Of a stretch of 13,850 bases of DNA, positions 6,881 to 13,850 are shown one piece after another; the first letter of the stretch is position 1; each line of letters opens with the position of its first letter. The DNA lies in the NCBI GenBank assembly GCA_003567255.1, contig PWZW01000013.1, positions 1 to 13,850 of the forward strand, written 5' to 3'. A program made the position numbers and the translations under genes. The notes under the pieces are model-generated. The model ran no database searches, was not told the DNA's origin, and was given only the letters and a program-made list of their open reading frames with translations. The stretch is from Puniceicoccaceae bacterium (lineage in GTDB: Bacteria; Verrucomicrobiota; Verrucomicrobiia; Opitutales; Coraliomargaritaceae).

Positions 6881-7363
6881 ATGAGCAGAAAGCCGGAGAC
6901 TGAGCCATTGCCCGAACTGCCCCCCGCCCACGTCAAGATTGTCGCCGAGTGGGTTCAACTGGCGGACAGTGTCGGTCTCCCGCGCTCCTACGCGCAAATC
7001 TACGGTTTTTTGTTTATTTCGCGTCGACCCATCACAGCTCAGGATTGCGTTGAGCAGCTCCGGATAAGCCGGAGTTCCGCGGGACAGGGTTTGAAAGCGC
7101 TCCGGGAGCTCGGAGCGATCAAGCCGCATTTTGAATTAGGGAGTCGGGCGGAGGCGTTCACTATCGAACCGGATTTGGGGATTCTGATCAAATCAGTCTT
7201 GGACGGTAAAGTGTTGCCCGCCTTTCAGACCTTTTTTGAGCGGATGGATGAACTGAGCAAAACCCTGAACGACAAAACGGACCAGTTTGAGGTGAAACGC
7301 ATCCGCAAGCTGGGCCGTTGGCACAGCAAACTTCTGAGCGCGCGTCACTGGCTTTTCCCATGA
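6881..7363 (+). CDS. GbsR/MarR-like winged-helix transcriptional regulator
   Basis: This 160-residue protein has the pattern of GbsR-type regulators: an N-terminal helix, 'GLPRSYAQIYGFLFISRRPIT' (32-52), then a helix-turn-helix whose recognition helix is within 'LRISRSSAGQGLKALRELGAI' (60-80), a wing 'HFELGSRAEAFTIEPD' (83-98), and C-terminal helices (about 99-150) that probably form the dimer interface. 'PLT/PIT..' followed by 'L.iS.s..s..l..L...G' and 'G.R...y' is typical of this family, which acts as repressor or ligand sensor in osmolyte and other operons. It is the first gene of the export operon; its TGA overlaps the ATG of the ABC permease gene (ATGA). The perfect palindrome just upstream is its likely binding site, making autorepression and control of the divergent lipid gene plausible. 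The ligand is unknown. Confidence 0.85.
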   Translation: MSRKPETEPLPELPPAHVKIVAEWVQLADSVGLPRSYAQIYGFLFISRRPITAQDCVEQLRISRSSAGQGLKALRELGAIKPHFELGSRAEAFTIEPDLGILIKSVLDGKVLPAFQTFFERMDELSKTLNDKTDQFEVKRIRKLGRWHSKLLSARHWLFP

Positions 7364-8187
7364 GTGCACTTCCCAAAGGTCATACCTCCGTTTCGGTCAA
7401 CCGGCAGACACCCTGGGAAATTCAAAAAGCCGTTGTTTTCGCGACCTTTCTACGGGAAATCAAGAATCGCTTTGGGCGCTACACCTTGGGTTATTTTTGG
7501 GCGCTACTGGAGCCGCTTGCCTACGTCGCCGTGCTCTCGTTCATTCGGGGCCGCTTTACCGACGCGCCCATCGCGGGGATTTCTCCGCTGCTATTTTTCG
7601 CGGCGGGCGTGCTCCCCTTCATCCTCTTCCGCAATCTGATCAACACCTCGGTGTCGAGCATTGAGGCAAATCTCGGTTTGTTCACTTACCAACGGGTCAA
7701 ACCAGCGGATATCTTTGTCGCCCGTTTCATTCTGGAATGCCTGATTATCCTGAGCGTAGTCCTCCTCATTTTCCCGGCTCTTCACTACTCCGGAGTGGAA
7801 GTTCAGCTGAACAACTTCCTGCTGCTCGTGCTCGTCGTTTTGCTCACGCTCATGTTTTTTGCCGGACTCGGTCTGCTCTTCACTGTGCTGGGTCCGTTTT
7901 GGATAGAGTCGAAGAAGGTGGTCCCGCTTTTTCTCCGCCCCTTCTTTTTTATATCCGGCGTCTTTTTCCCCATTTCCAGCATACCACAGGATGCGCGGAT
8001 CTACTTTTTGTGGAACCCGCTGCTACACGCCACCGAACTGATTCGGGCAAGCGCTTTTGCAAACTACACCTCCCACGATGCCAGCCTTGTCTTTTTAGCT
8101 GGCTGTGGACTGATTTCCCTCGCGCTCGGCTTGGCGGTTTACCGCATCTGTCGAATCAAAATCGTCACTTCCGGAACCATTCGCTGA
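7360..8187 (+). CDS. ABC-2 type polysaccharide export permease (KpsM/Wzm-like)
   Basis: I place the start at the ATG at 7360, which overlaps the regulator stop (ATGA); a TTG at 7318 would extend it into the regulator gene. The 275-residue protein starts with a short cytoplasmic segment and the amphipathic stretch 'FLREIKNRFGRYTLGYFWAL' (30-49), the classic KpsM/Wzm entry motif. About six membrane segments follow, near 44-64, 74-94, 122-142, 150-175, 190-206 and 243-263. 'FFISGVFFPISSIP' (196-209) and 'WNPLLHATELIR' (218-229) are the re-entrant loop and C-terminal motif of ABC-2 polysaccharide transporters. A homodimer would form the inner-membrane channel, powered by the ATPase encoded next. 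The companion KpsE- and KpsD-like genes point to capsule export to the cell surface rather than O-antigen export, which lacks those partners. Confidence 0.93.
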   Translation: MSALPKGHTSVSVNRQTPWEIQKAVVFATFLREIKNRFGRYTLGYFWALLEPLAYVAVLSFIRGRFTDAPIAGISPLLFFAAGVLPFILFRNLINTSVSSIEANLGLFTYQRVKPADIFVARFILECLIILSVVLLIFPALHYSGVEVQLNNFLLLVLVVLLTLMFFAGLGLLFTVLGPFWIESKKVVPLFLRPFFFISGVFFPISSIPQDARIYFLWNPLLHATELIRASAFANYTSHDASLVFLAGCGLISLALGLAVYRICRIKIVTSGTIR

Positions 8188-8191
8188 GCTG

Positions 8192-9595
8192 ATGATCAAG
8201 ATCGAAAACCTGACCAAGTCTTACCCTGTGAAAGGGGGACGGCACTTTGTTTTCCGGGATTTGAACCTGAGCTTCCCCCCCGACGTAAACATCGGGATCA
8301 TCGGGCCCAATGGTGGAGGCAAGTCCACCTTGCTTGGCCTTCTCGGCGGGATCGACTACCCCGACCGGGGTCGGATCGTTTCAGAGAACAGCTTCTCCTG
8401 GCCCCTCGGCCTGAAGGGAGGCTTTATCAACCACATGAGCGGGCGCGATAACTGCCGGGTAATCTGCAACCTCTACGGCCTCGGCACCCGTAAAATCAAG
8501 CGCATCCTCGAAGAAATCAAAACGCTCTCCGGAATCGGACGCTACTTTGAGGAGCCGGTGAAAAGCTACTCTTCCGGAATGAGTGGCCGCCTCGGCTTTG
8601 CCCTGAGCATGTCCTTCGATTTCGACTACTTTTTGATTGATGAAATCACTTCCGTGGGCGACGCCCAATTCAAGAAACTCGCCAAAGATGCCCTCGCGGA
8701 AAAAGCCAACCGCTCTCGGATCATCATGGTTTCCCACAGCATGACCGACATCAAGCGATTCTGTGACGTTGCGGTGCTGGTGAAAGACCAGACCATTACC
8801 CTCTTTGAAAACATGGACGAAGCCATCCGTGCCTACCTCCCCAAGACCCGGGAGACCGTCGAGGACCTAGAGGCACTCATCCCCGAAGCGACCGAAGCAA
8901 CCGTCAAGCTTGGGCCCACGACACTGCCTGAATCCGTGGATAAGCATTTGCCCGAGCTCCTTGCTTTGCTCCAACAGATCGAAAAAAGTCTGAGCAATAT
9001 AAGCCCCCGTAAACTTCACGATCCCGCTGGCTTCCATCGCAGCCTGGGTGACGTCTACCGAGCCCTGGAAAATCCGGTAGCGGCGCGAAAACACTACAAA
9101 ATTTCGGGCGCGGAGGATCCCTATCATCCGGAAACCTTTTTAAAGCTGGGACAGACGGCATTGGAAATGGGCGACTGGCACACGGCAGAGCAGGCCCTCA
9201 CCGAAGCCGAACAACTCGATCAAAACCATCCCGGAACACTCCGCTTTAAAGCGCACCTAAAACAACAGCAGGGAGACTTGCCAACCGCTCTGAGTGCGGC
9301 GGAGCGCGCCCTCAGGGTAGATCCCAAAGACGATCAATCATGGACGCGGCGCGCCGCGATTCTCCTCCTGCTCGAACGCCCTGAAGAAGCCCTCGCCTCA
9401 CAGTTAAAAGCCCATGAGTTAAACCCCGATGCCCCCGAACAACTTCGTCAACTCGCCCGAATACTCTCGGTAAGAGGCCAGATCGCCCTCGCTCAAGAGA
9501 CCATGGAGCGGGCCCGAAAACACTCTCGGGACCGGTCACCGATAAGCCTCTCCGAGCCACTCACGACTTTGCATCAACTGCTCAGACAACTCTGA
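8192..9595 (+). CDS. ABC polysaccharide export ATPase (KpsT-like) with C-terminal TPR extension
   Basis: The protein has 467 residues, against about 220 for ordinary KpsT. Residues 1-215 form the nucleotide-binding domain: Walker A 'GPNGGGKST' (38-46, Lys44), 'FSWPLGLKGGFINHMSGRDN' (68-87; the aromatic segment characteristic of KpsT in the Q-loop area), signature 'YSSGMSGRLGF' (126-136), Walker B 'FLIDE' (147-151, Glu151) and the H-loop His182. After a linker, residues of about 276-446 form tetratricopeptide-like helical repeats such as 'GDVYRALENPVAARKHY', 'GDWHTAEQALTEAEQLDQNH' and 'GDLPTALSAAERALRVDPKD'. The ATPase should drive the permease encoded 4 bases upstream. The TPR region may bind glycosyltransferases or the glycan-making complex on the cytoplasmic face; this role is inferred. 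The two parts share one uninterrupted frame, so this is a natural fusion rather than two genes. Confidence 0.93.
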   Translation: MIKIENLTKSYPVKGGRHFVFRDLNLSFPPDVNIGIIGPNGGGKSTLLGLLGGIDYPDRGRIVSENSFSWPLGLKGGFINHMSGRDNCRVICNLYGLGTRKIKRILEEIKTLSGIGRYFEEPVKSYSSGMSGRLGFALSMSFDFDYFLIDEITSVGDAQFKKLAKDALAEKANRSRIIMVSHSMTDIKRFCDVAVLVKDQTITLFENMDEAIRAYLPKTRETVEDLEALIPEATEATVKLGPTTLPESVDKHLPELLALLQQIEKSLSNISPRKLHDPAGFHRSLGDVYRALENPVAARKHYKISGAEDPYHPETFLKLGQTALEMGDWHTAEQALTEAEQLDQNHPGTLRFKAHLKQQQGDLPTALSAAERALRVDPKDDQSWTRRAAILLLLERPEEALASQLKAHELNPDAPEQLRQLARILSVRGQIALAQETMERARKHSRDRSPISLSEPLTTLHQLLRQL

Positions 9596-9647
9596 CGGTG
9601 GCTGCCTCCCGCCTATCCACCTTGATTCACATTTAAATATTCAACCG

Positions 9648-10766
9648 ATGCACACACCCGCCGCCGCTCCTCCCCCACTTTTCATTAAGTGGCTTTACGT
9701 GATCTCCGTAGGCTCTGCCACCCTCGCGGTGTTGATCTATCTGCTCTTATTCGCGGCCCCCACCTACCGGACCGAGGCGACCTTGATTGTACGGGAAAAC
9801 CGGGATCAGGGTGGTCCCAGCCTCACCGGTCTCTCCGCGGAAATGCTCGGGGGCGCGGTCCGCGGTTCTCTCGAAGACGCCTATATTTTGGCTGGTTACC
9901 TGAAGAGTCCGGGACTCATTGAAAGCGCGGATGAAGCGCTGGAATTGCGGGCACACTACAGCGCTCCAACGCGCGACCTCATCCGGAGGCTACCGATGAA
10001 GGCTCCAGCGGAGGACTTTCACGAGTTTTTCCGCAAGCGGGTCAAGGTCACCGTCGTCCCGGAATCGAGCATGCTCACCGTTCAGGTCAATGCCTTCGAC
10101 CCGAACTTCACGACCGGATTGGCCAACTACCTCATCGCCCAGAGTGAGACCGCGATCAATGACCTCAACGCACGGATGGCCGCCTCCCAAACCAATTTGG
10201 CCGACCAGGAGCTGGAAAATGCCCGCGTCCGCTTGGCAGCCGTCCGTCAGGAGCTCTTTGAATTTAGAACCGCTAACGAACTGATTGATCCGGAAAGCGA
10301 AATCGGCTTCCGCCTCGGCAATCTTTCCCAGCTCGACGCACGCCTACTGACGAAACAGTCGGAACTTCGGGCCAAACAGCAATTCCTCCGCGAAGACGCG
10401 TTGGAACTCCGCAGCCTTCGTCAGGAAGTGTCCGCCCTGGAGGAACAGCGAACCGCAGAAACCCGGCGACTCGTCGCCAGTGGCGACCACAGCCTGGCGG
10501 ATGCGATGAAAACCTTCGAGGCCTTGAAGCTGGAGAGTGAATTTGCGACGCACGCCTACACGGCGGCGTTCGCGGCTGCGGAGAACGCGAAAATGGAATC
10601 GATCCGTCAGGAGAAATTCATCCTGACCGTCGCGTCCCCTCACCTTCCTGAGAAACCGGCCTTTCCCAGGCCATTCCTCGGCACCCTTATCGCCTTCATC
10701 GTATTTTCCCTGATCTACAGTATTGGTAAACTTACGGTTGCGACGATTCGTGACCACACCCTTTAA
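9648..10766 (+). CDS. Capsule export inner-membrane protein, polysaccharide co-polymerase (KpsE-like)
   Basis: This 372-residue protein has the two-helix topology of PCP-3/KpsE proteins: a short cytoplasmic N-terminus, a membrane helix near 12-36, a large periplasmic part and a second helix near 342-362 with a short cytoplasmic tail. Just after the first helix comes 'APTYRTEATLIVREN' (37-51), the Wzz-type strand. 'SSMLTVQVNAFDPNFTTGLANYLI' (140-163) is the second conserved Wzz/KpsE region. Residues of about 185-275 are strongly heptad-like and should form a long coiled coil. 'SPHLPEKPAFPRP' (330-342) is the proline motif before the second helix. It lacks a C-terminal tyrosine kinase domain, as expected for ABC-dependent systems. 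It should link the KpsM/KpsT-like transporter to the OPX protein encoded 21 bases downstream. The 52-base gap before it (9596-9647) holds no clear regulatory element. Confidence 0.92.
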   Translation: MHTPAAAPPPLFIKWLYVISVGSATLAVLIYLLLFAAPTYRTEATLIVRENRDQGGPSLTGLSAEMLGGAVRGSLEDAYILAGYLKSPGLIESADEALELRAHYSAPTRDLIRRLPMKAPAEDFHEFFRKRVKVTVVPESSMLTVQVNAFDPNFTTGLANYLIAQSETAINDLNARMAASQTNLADQELENARVRLAAVRQELFEFRTANELIDPESEIGFRLGNLSQLDARLLTKQSELRAKQQFLREDALELRSLRQEVSALEEQRTAETRRLVASGDHSLADAMKTFEALKLESEFATHAYTAAFAAAENAKMESIRQEKFILTVASPHLPEKPAFPRPFLGTLIAFIVFSLIYSIGKLTVATIRDHTL

Positions 10767-10787
10767 ACACCACAAGCAAGCCACGTC

Positions 10788-12503
10788 ATGAAACATTGGA
10801 TCCTCCTTTCCTTCGCCACCCTCGTGCTCAGTTCGCCCCTTTCCGCAAGGGTGATTATCGGTCCGAACAGTGCCGCCACGACCCATCAAAACGAAGCCCG
10901 CGGATCGGCCGAAGCCAACGGTCACCAAGCCAACGGAGAGGAACGCCACGGCACCGGCACCCAGCACCTCTCTCCGCACCCAGGCTTTCGGGCGACTCCC
11001 GATGGGCTCCCGATTTTCGGTTCTCAACTTTTCCAAGGAGACTTTGGGGACCTTTCCTTCAGCGGTTTCAACCCGGCCTATCAAATTGGGGTCGGCGATG
11101 AGGTTCAGGTCCTCATCTGGGGCTCCCTGGAGGCAGAACTCGACCTCACGGTCGACGCTCGGGGGAATTTGTTCATCCCAAGGATTGGTCCGGTCAATGT
11201 TCTCGGCGTGCGCAATGAGGATTTAAACCACGTCCTCTCCAGCCGGATTCGGAATGTATACACCGATAATGTGGAAAGTTACGCAAACCTCCGCTCCACT
11301 CAATCGGCCAAGGTATTTGTCAGCGGATTTGTCAACAAGCCGGGTTTATACGAGGGCTTTGCCTCCGATTCCGCCCTCTTCTTTTTGGATCGCGCCGGCG
11401 GTATCGACCTGATGCGAGGCAGCTATCTGAAGATCCGGGTACTGCGGGAAAATGAAACCCTGGCGACGATAAATCTGTACGACTTTTTACAGCACGGCAC
11501 CTTACCGCCGACACACTTCCGCGACGGCGACGTCATTCTGGTGGAAAATCGAGGCCCCACCATCACCATTACCGGACAGGTACAAAACCCCGGTCGCTTC
11601 GAATTTCCGGACAAGGGCGAAACCACCCTGGAAAGTCTCTTGGCGCTCGCCGCCCCGGATCCGGAAGCGACCAACGTCAGCATCAGGCGGGCCCGCGCAG
11701 GGCAATCCGAGGCAATCTTAAGGTCCCTTCCGGACAGCAGATCCTTCACCTTACAAGCTGGCGATCGGATTACCGTGGGTGGTCGGAGTATCCAACAAAA
11801 CATACTGGTGACGTATACCGGCGAGCACTTGGGAGAGGCCCAGCTCGTCTTCCCGCGGGGAGCGACCCTGGCGGATGCGTTTGCGGCGATTGAGATGTCG
11901 CCACTTTCCAACATGCAGGCCCTTCAATTATTCCGTGAATCCGTGGCGACCCGTCAGGCCGACCTCCTGAACCAATCCCTCGACAACCTTGAGCGGAGCG
12001 TCTTAACGGCGTCCTCCAACTCCCTCGAGGAGGCCCAACTTCGGCAACTGGAAGCCGAAACGATTCTTTCCTTCATTGACCGGGCGCGCGGCATCCGTCC
12101 AACCGGACAAATTTTGATTGAAGACATCGAGGAAGTAGGCCACCTCCACCTCGAAGACGGGGACATCATTTTTGTTCCTGCGCTCAGTTCGCTCGTCACC
12201 ATCCACGGAGAGGTCAAGTATCCCAACACGCAAACCCATCGTGCGAACGAATCCATCATGGCGTACATAAACCGGGCCGGTGGACTGACTGACAATGCCA
12301 ACGACGAGGAGTTGATCTTAATCCGGGCCAACGGCCTGATCGAGACCGTCAAGTTTGGTCGGAGAATGCGTGCTGAACTGGAACCAGGAGACGAAATCAT
12401 CGTCCTACCACAACCAGACACCAAGCGCCTGCTTTTTGTTAAGGAAATCACGACCATCCTTTATCAAATTGCCCTTTCCGCGAGGGTGGCCATTGGCTTG
12501 TAG
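10788..12503 (+). CDS. Outer-membrane polysaccharide export protein (OPX family, KpsD-like)
   Basis: This 571-residue protein begins with a Sec signal peptide (MKHWILLSFATLVLSSPLSA, cleavage likely after residue 20). No lipobox cysteine is present, in keeping with KpsD rather than lipoprotein Wza. A low-complexity polar segment (about 28-65) follows. The Poly_export domain runs from 'YQIGVGDEVQVLIWG' (98-112) to about 173. SLBB-type beta-grasp domains follow at about 174-253 ('AKVFVSGFVNKPGLYEG'), 257-330 ('ITITGQVQNPGRFEFP') and 468-541 ('SLVTIHGEVKYPNTQTH'), with a helical insert near 376-432 that I recognise as common in KpsD-type proteins. It should form the periplasmic/outer-membrane conduit receiving polysaccharide from the inner-membrane complex. 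It is the last of the four export genes, and the frame at 12529 follows 25 bases later. Confidence 0.93.
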   Translation: MKHWILLSFATLVLSSPLSARVIIGPNSAATTHQNEARGSAEANGHQANGEERHGTGTQHLSPHPGFRATPDGLPIFGSQLFQGDFGDLSFSGFNPAYQIGVGDEVQVLIWGSLEAELDLTVDARGNLFIPRIGPVNVLGVRNEDLNHVLSSRIRNVYTDNVESYANLRSTQSAKVFVSGFVNKPGLYEGFASDSALFFLDRAGGIDLMRGSYLKIRVLRENETLATINLYDFLQHGTLPPTHFRDGDVILVENRGPTITITGQVQNPGRFEFPDKGETTLESLLALAAPDPEATNVSIRRARAGQSEAILRSLPDSRSFTLQAGDRITVGGRSIQQNILVTYTGEHLGEAQLVFPRGATLADAFAAIEMSPLSNMQALQLFRESVATRQADLLNQSLDNLERSVLTASSNSLEEAQLRQLEAETILSFIDRARGIRPTGQILIEDIEEVGHLHLEDGDIIFVPALSSLVTIHGEVKYPNTQTHRANESIMAYINRAGGLTDNANDEELILIRANGLIETVKFGRRMRAELEPGDEIIVLPQPDTKRLLFVKEITTILYQIALSARVAIGL

Positions 12504-12528
12504 CCGACGGGGCCGCTAGGATTTTACC

Positions 12529-13850
12529 GTGCCATCCTTAACACAATCCTTCCTCAAATCCTTCACTGCGGGAACCGTGCCCTCCGCGGATTGGGGTCCG
12601 CATCCCAAGCCAGACATCTGCGAAGCCGATATTCCGAAAACTATTTTTCTCGACGGCCGCGGCCTCGCCGAGGCACGGGCGCTCTATCAATTAAATGAGG
12701 ACATCGGTTTGGTGCCGGGGTATGCGGAAATTGAGCTGGCTGCCCAGAGGCACCTCAGCGCCCCCCAGCCTGATTGTTCAAATAGCAAAAAAATACAGGC
12801 AGACGCCGATAGCCGTCCGGAACAGGCTTTGGATAGGCTCAGCGAGATAATTTTTGAGCTCAGCATCGCCGGTTGGCTTACCCGGAAGACCGACTACCAA
12901 GCGCACGCGGTCGACCTTCTCAGCCAGCTTTGTCGAAGCTTTGAGGACAAGCCCCCGGTGGGAAGGCTACCCGATTTAAACGATAAGCATGCCTGCGGGT
13001 CCCCCGGAAAACGCACCGCCGAAATGTCCGCCTATCCCCACCTTTGGGAGGCGGTCAGCTTGCTTGAGCAGGCTGAACTTGTCCCGGCCCCGGTGCTCAA
13101 GATAATCAACGATTGGTCAAAGGATTTGCTTACGCAGTTAAGCCTTCCCCAATCGCCATGGAAGTCAGCAAGTCGCGATAAGGCAGCTCAATCGCACTTT
13201 CCAAACCTCGGGATAGCCGGCGCATTTTTTGTTTTCCGCAACGATCCGGAACGCGGATTGAACGCCGCTGAGCCATTCATATCGCTCCTGCAGACTGAGT
13301 CCGGGGCTGACCACCCATCAGACACTCCCTATGCCCATTTGGTCGGTTCTATCCTAACAATGTACCGACTGAAGGCGGCGGGCGACCCTCTCGGGATAAG
13401 GCCCTGGACCGTTGCCGATTCCGAGGGAAAGTTTTTTCAATCCGCGCGGGCATGGATGCAGCAGTTGGCTCAAAAAGACCCGCAGACCGTTTTTGCATGC
13501 ACCAAGCAAACGGCCGAACCTCTCTCTGAACGGCAGCTGGTTCAGATTGGTTTACTCCATCACCTCAACCTTCGGCAAAGGCACCACCTTCGACAAATCT
13601 TGGACCGCCTGCATCTTAGCCGCAAGCTTGAGACCCTGAGGCAGACTCAGGAGCGTCAGCGGCACACTGCCGCCGCGCAGTCCACAGCATTACGACAATT
13701 GAGGGGCAATCCGGCTTGGCGGTTCACCTCGATATTTCGCCGCTTACACCGGAAGTTTATTCTCCGCCCCCCTTCCGCCCTAGCTGGCGCTCAATCCCTC
13801 AAAGGCACTCGAAAGACTCCTGTAAAGCAAACAGAAGTCCCTAAGGACCC
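12529..13850 (+). CDS. Divergent alginate-lyase-like (alpha/alpha)6 domain protein, no signal peptide (partial, runs off right edge)
   Basis: A frame starting at GTG (12529-12531) is open to the window edge, 440 residues. An in-frame TAG at 12517-12519 fixes the upstream limit, and TAGGA just before the GTG may serve as ribosome-binding site. The segment 'IFLDGRGLAEARALYQLN' (about residues 39-56) matches the entry of alginate-lyase domains ('vFld...La..Ra'). The later order (helical 'WLTRKTDYQAHAVDLL', 'YPHLWEAVSLLEQA', 'TPYAHLVGSILTMYRLKAAG') fits the same toroid. The canonical catalytic Asn-Asn-His-Gly-Thr stretch is not recognisable; its place is taken by 'QSHFPNLGIAGAFF'. No signal peptide is visible. 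Near residues 398-412 'GNPAWRFTSIFRRLH' resembles the 'SxSWRxTxPLR' motif found beside glycosyltransferase domains, so more domains may follow. It may be an inactive or altered lyase-fold protein acting in capsule assembly in the cytoplasm. The frame is secure; the function is tentative. Confidence 0.75.
   Translation, partial: MPSLTQSFLKSFTAGTVPSADWGPHPKPDICEADIPKTIFLDGRGLAEARALYQLNEDIGLVPGYAEIELAAQRHLSAPQPDCSNSKKIQADADSRPEQALDRLSEIIFELSIAGWLTRKTDYQAHAVDLLSQLCRSFEDKPPVGRLPDLNDKHACGSPGKRTAEMSAYPHLWEAVSLLEQAELVPAPVLKIINDWSKDLLTQLSLPQSPWKSASRDKAAQSHFPNLGIAGAFFVFRNDPERGLNAAEPFISLLQTESGADHPSDTPYAHLVGSILTMYRLKAAGDPLGIRPWTVADSEGKFFQSARAWMQQLAQKDPQTVFACTKQTAEPLSERQLVQIGLLHHLNLRQRHHLRQILDRLHLSRKLETLRQTQERQRHTAAAQSTALRQLRGNPAWRFTSIFRRLHRKFILRPPSALAGAQSLKGTRKTPVKQTEVPKD

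Noticed and set aside
7318..7359. A longer permease reading from a TTG at 7318 inside the regulator gene
   Set aside because: The ATG at 7360 forms a typical ATGA coupling with the regulator stop and matches the usual KpsM N-terminus.
9597..9623. GGTGG...CCACC pairing in the gap before the KpsE-like gene
   Set aside because: Only 5 paired bases around a 15-base loop and no T-run; likely chance.
10344..11084. A 246-codon open frame on the minus strand across the KpsE/KpsD-like genes
   Set aside because: It is antisense to two well-recognised genes, has a low-complexity Gly/Arg/Glu-rich product and no family resemblance; a shadow of the coding strand.
13412..13639. A 75-codon plus-strand frame near the right end
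   Set aside because: It lies in a different frame inside the long frame from 12529, which shows domain-like features over its whole length.

Overview
The window looks like part of an envelope-lipid and capsule locus of a Gram-negative bacterium with moderately high GC (roughly 55-60% by eye). Two things indicate an outer membrane: an OPX-type polysaccharide exporter with a signal peptide, and a KpsM/KpsT/KpsE/KpsD-like set for ABC-transporter-dependent polysaccharide export. The overall style would fit a member of the PVC group such as Verrucomicrobiota/Opitutae, but that is an impression without a marker gene. No rRNA, tRNA, CRISPR array, insertion sequence or phage gene was seen.

Layout. 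(1) Positions 1-1780, minus strand: a MurG/MGDG-synthase-like GT-B glycosyltransferase overlaps, by 4 bases (ATGA), an unrecognised protein that runs off the left edge and vaguely resembles SCP2 lipid-binding domains. (2) Positions 1781-1869: a short AT-rich divergent intergenic region. (3) Positions 1870-5544, plus strand: a tight operon encoding an acyl carrier protein, a FabF-like beta-ketoacyl synthase with an intact Cys-His-His triad, a short-chain dehydrogenase/reductase and a GT4 glycosyltransferase, with gaps of 7-14 bases. (4) Positions 5520-6758, minus strand: an alpha-oxoamine synthase that reads most like bacterial serine palmitoyltransferase. It converges on, and slightly overlaps, the GT4 gene. 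(5) Positions 6759-6880: a divergent control region with a perfect 40-bp palindrome (two 19-bp arms) and a second, smaller inverted repeat. (6) Positions 6881-12503, plus strand: a GbsR/MarR-type repressor candidate, an ABC-2 permease (KpsM-like), an ATPase (KpsT-like) carrying an unusual C-terminal TPR domain of about 190 residues, a KpsE-like inner-membrane co-polymerase and a KpsD-like outer-membrane OPX protein. (7) Position 12529 to the right edge: a long open frame starting at GTG. It resembles a divergent alginate-lyase-type (alpha/alpha)6 domain without a signal peptide and is cut by the window end.

Working model (inference). The ACP, ketosynthase, SDR and alpha-oxoamine synthase could make a sphingoid-base-like or other amino-ketone lipid. 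The two glycosyltransferases could glycosylate that lipid or build a polysaccharide on it, and the Kps-like machine could export the product. The palindrome between the alpha-oxoamine synthase gene and the regulator-plus-export operon would let one regulator coordinate lipid production and polysaccharide export. The most unusual points are this linkage, the palindrome, the ATPase-TPR fusion and the cytosolic-looking lyase-like protein. None of the functions has been tested here; all rest on motif reading.
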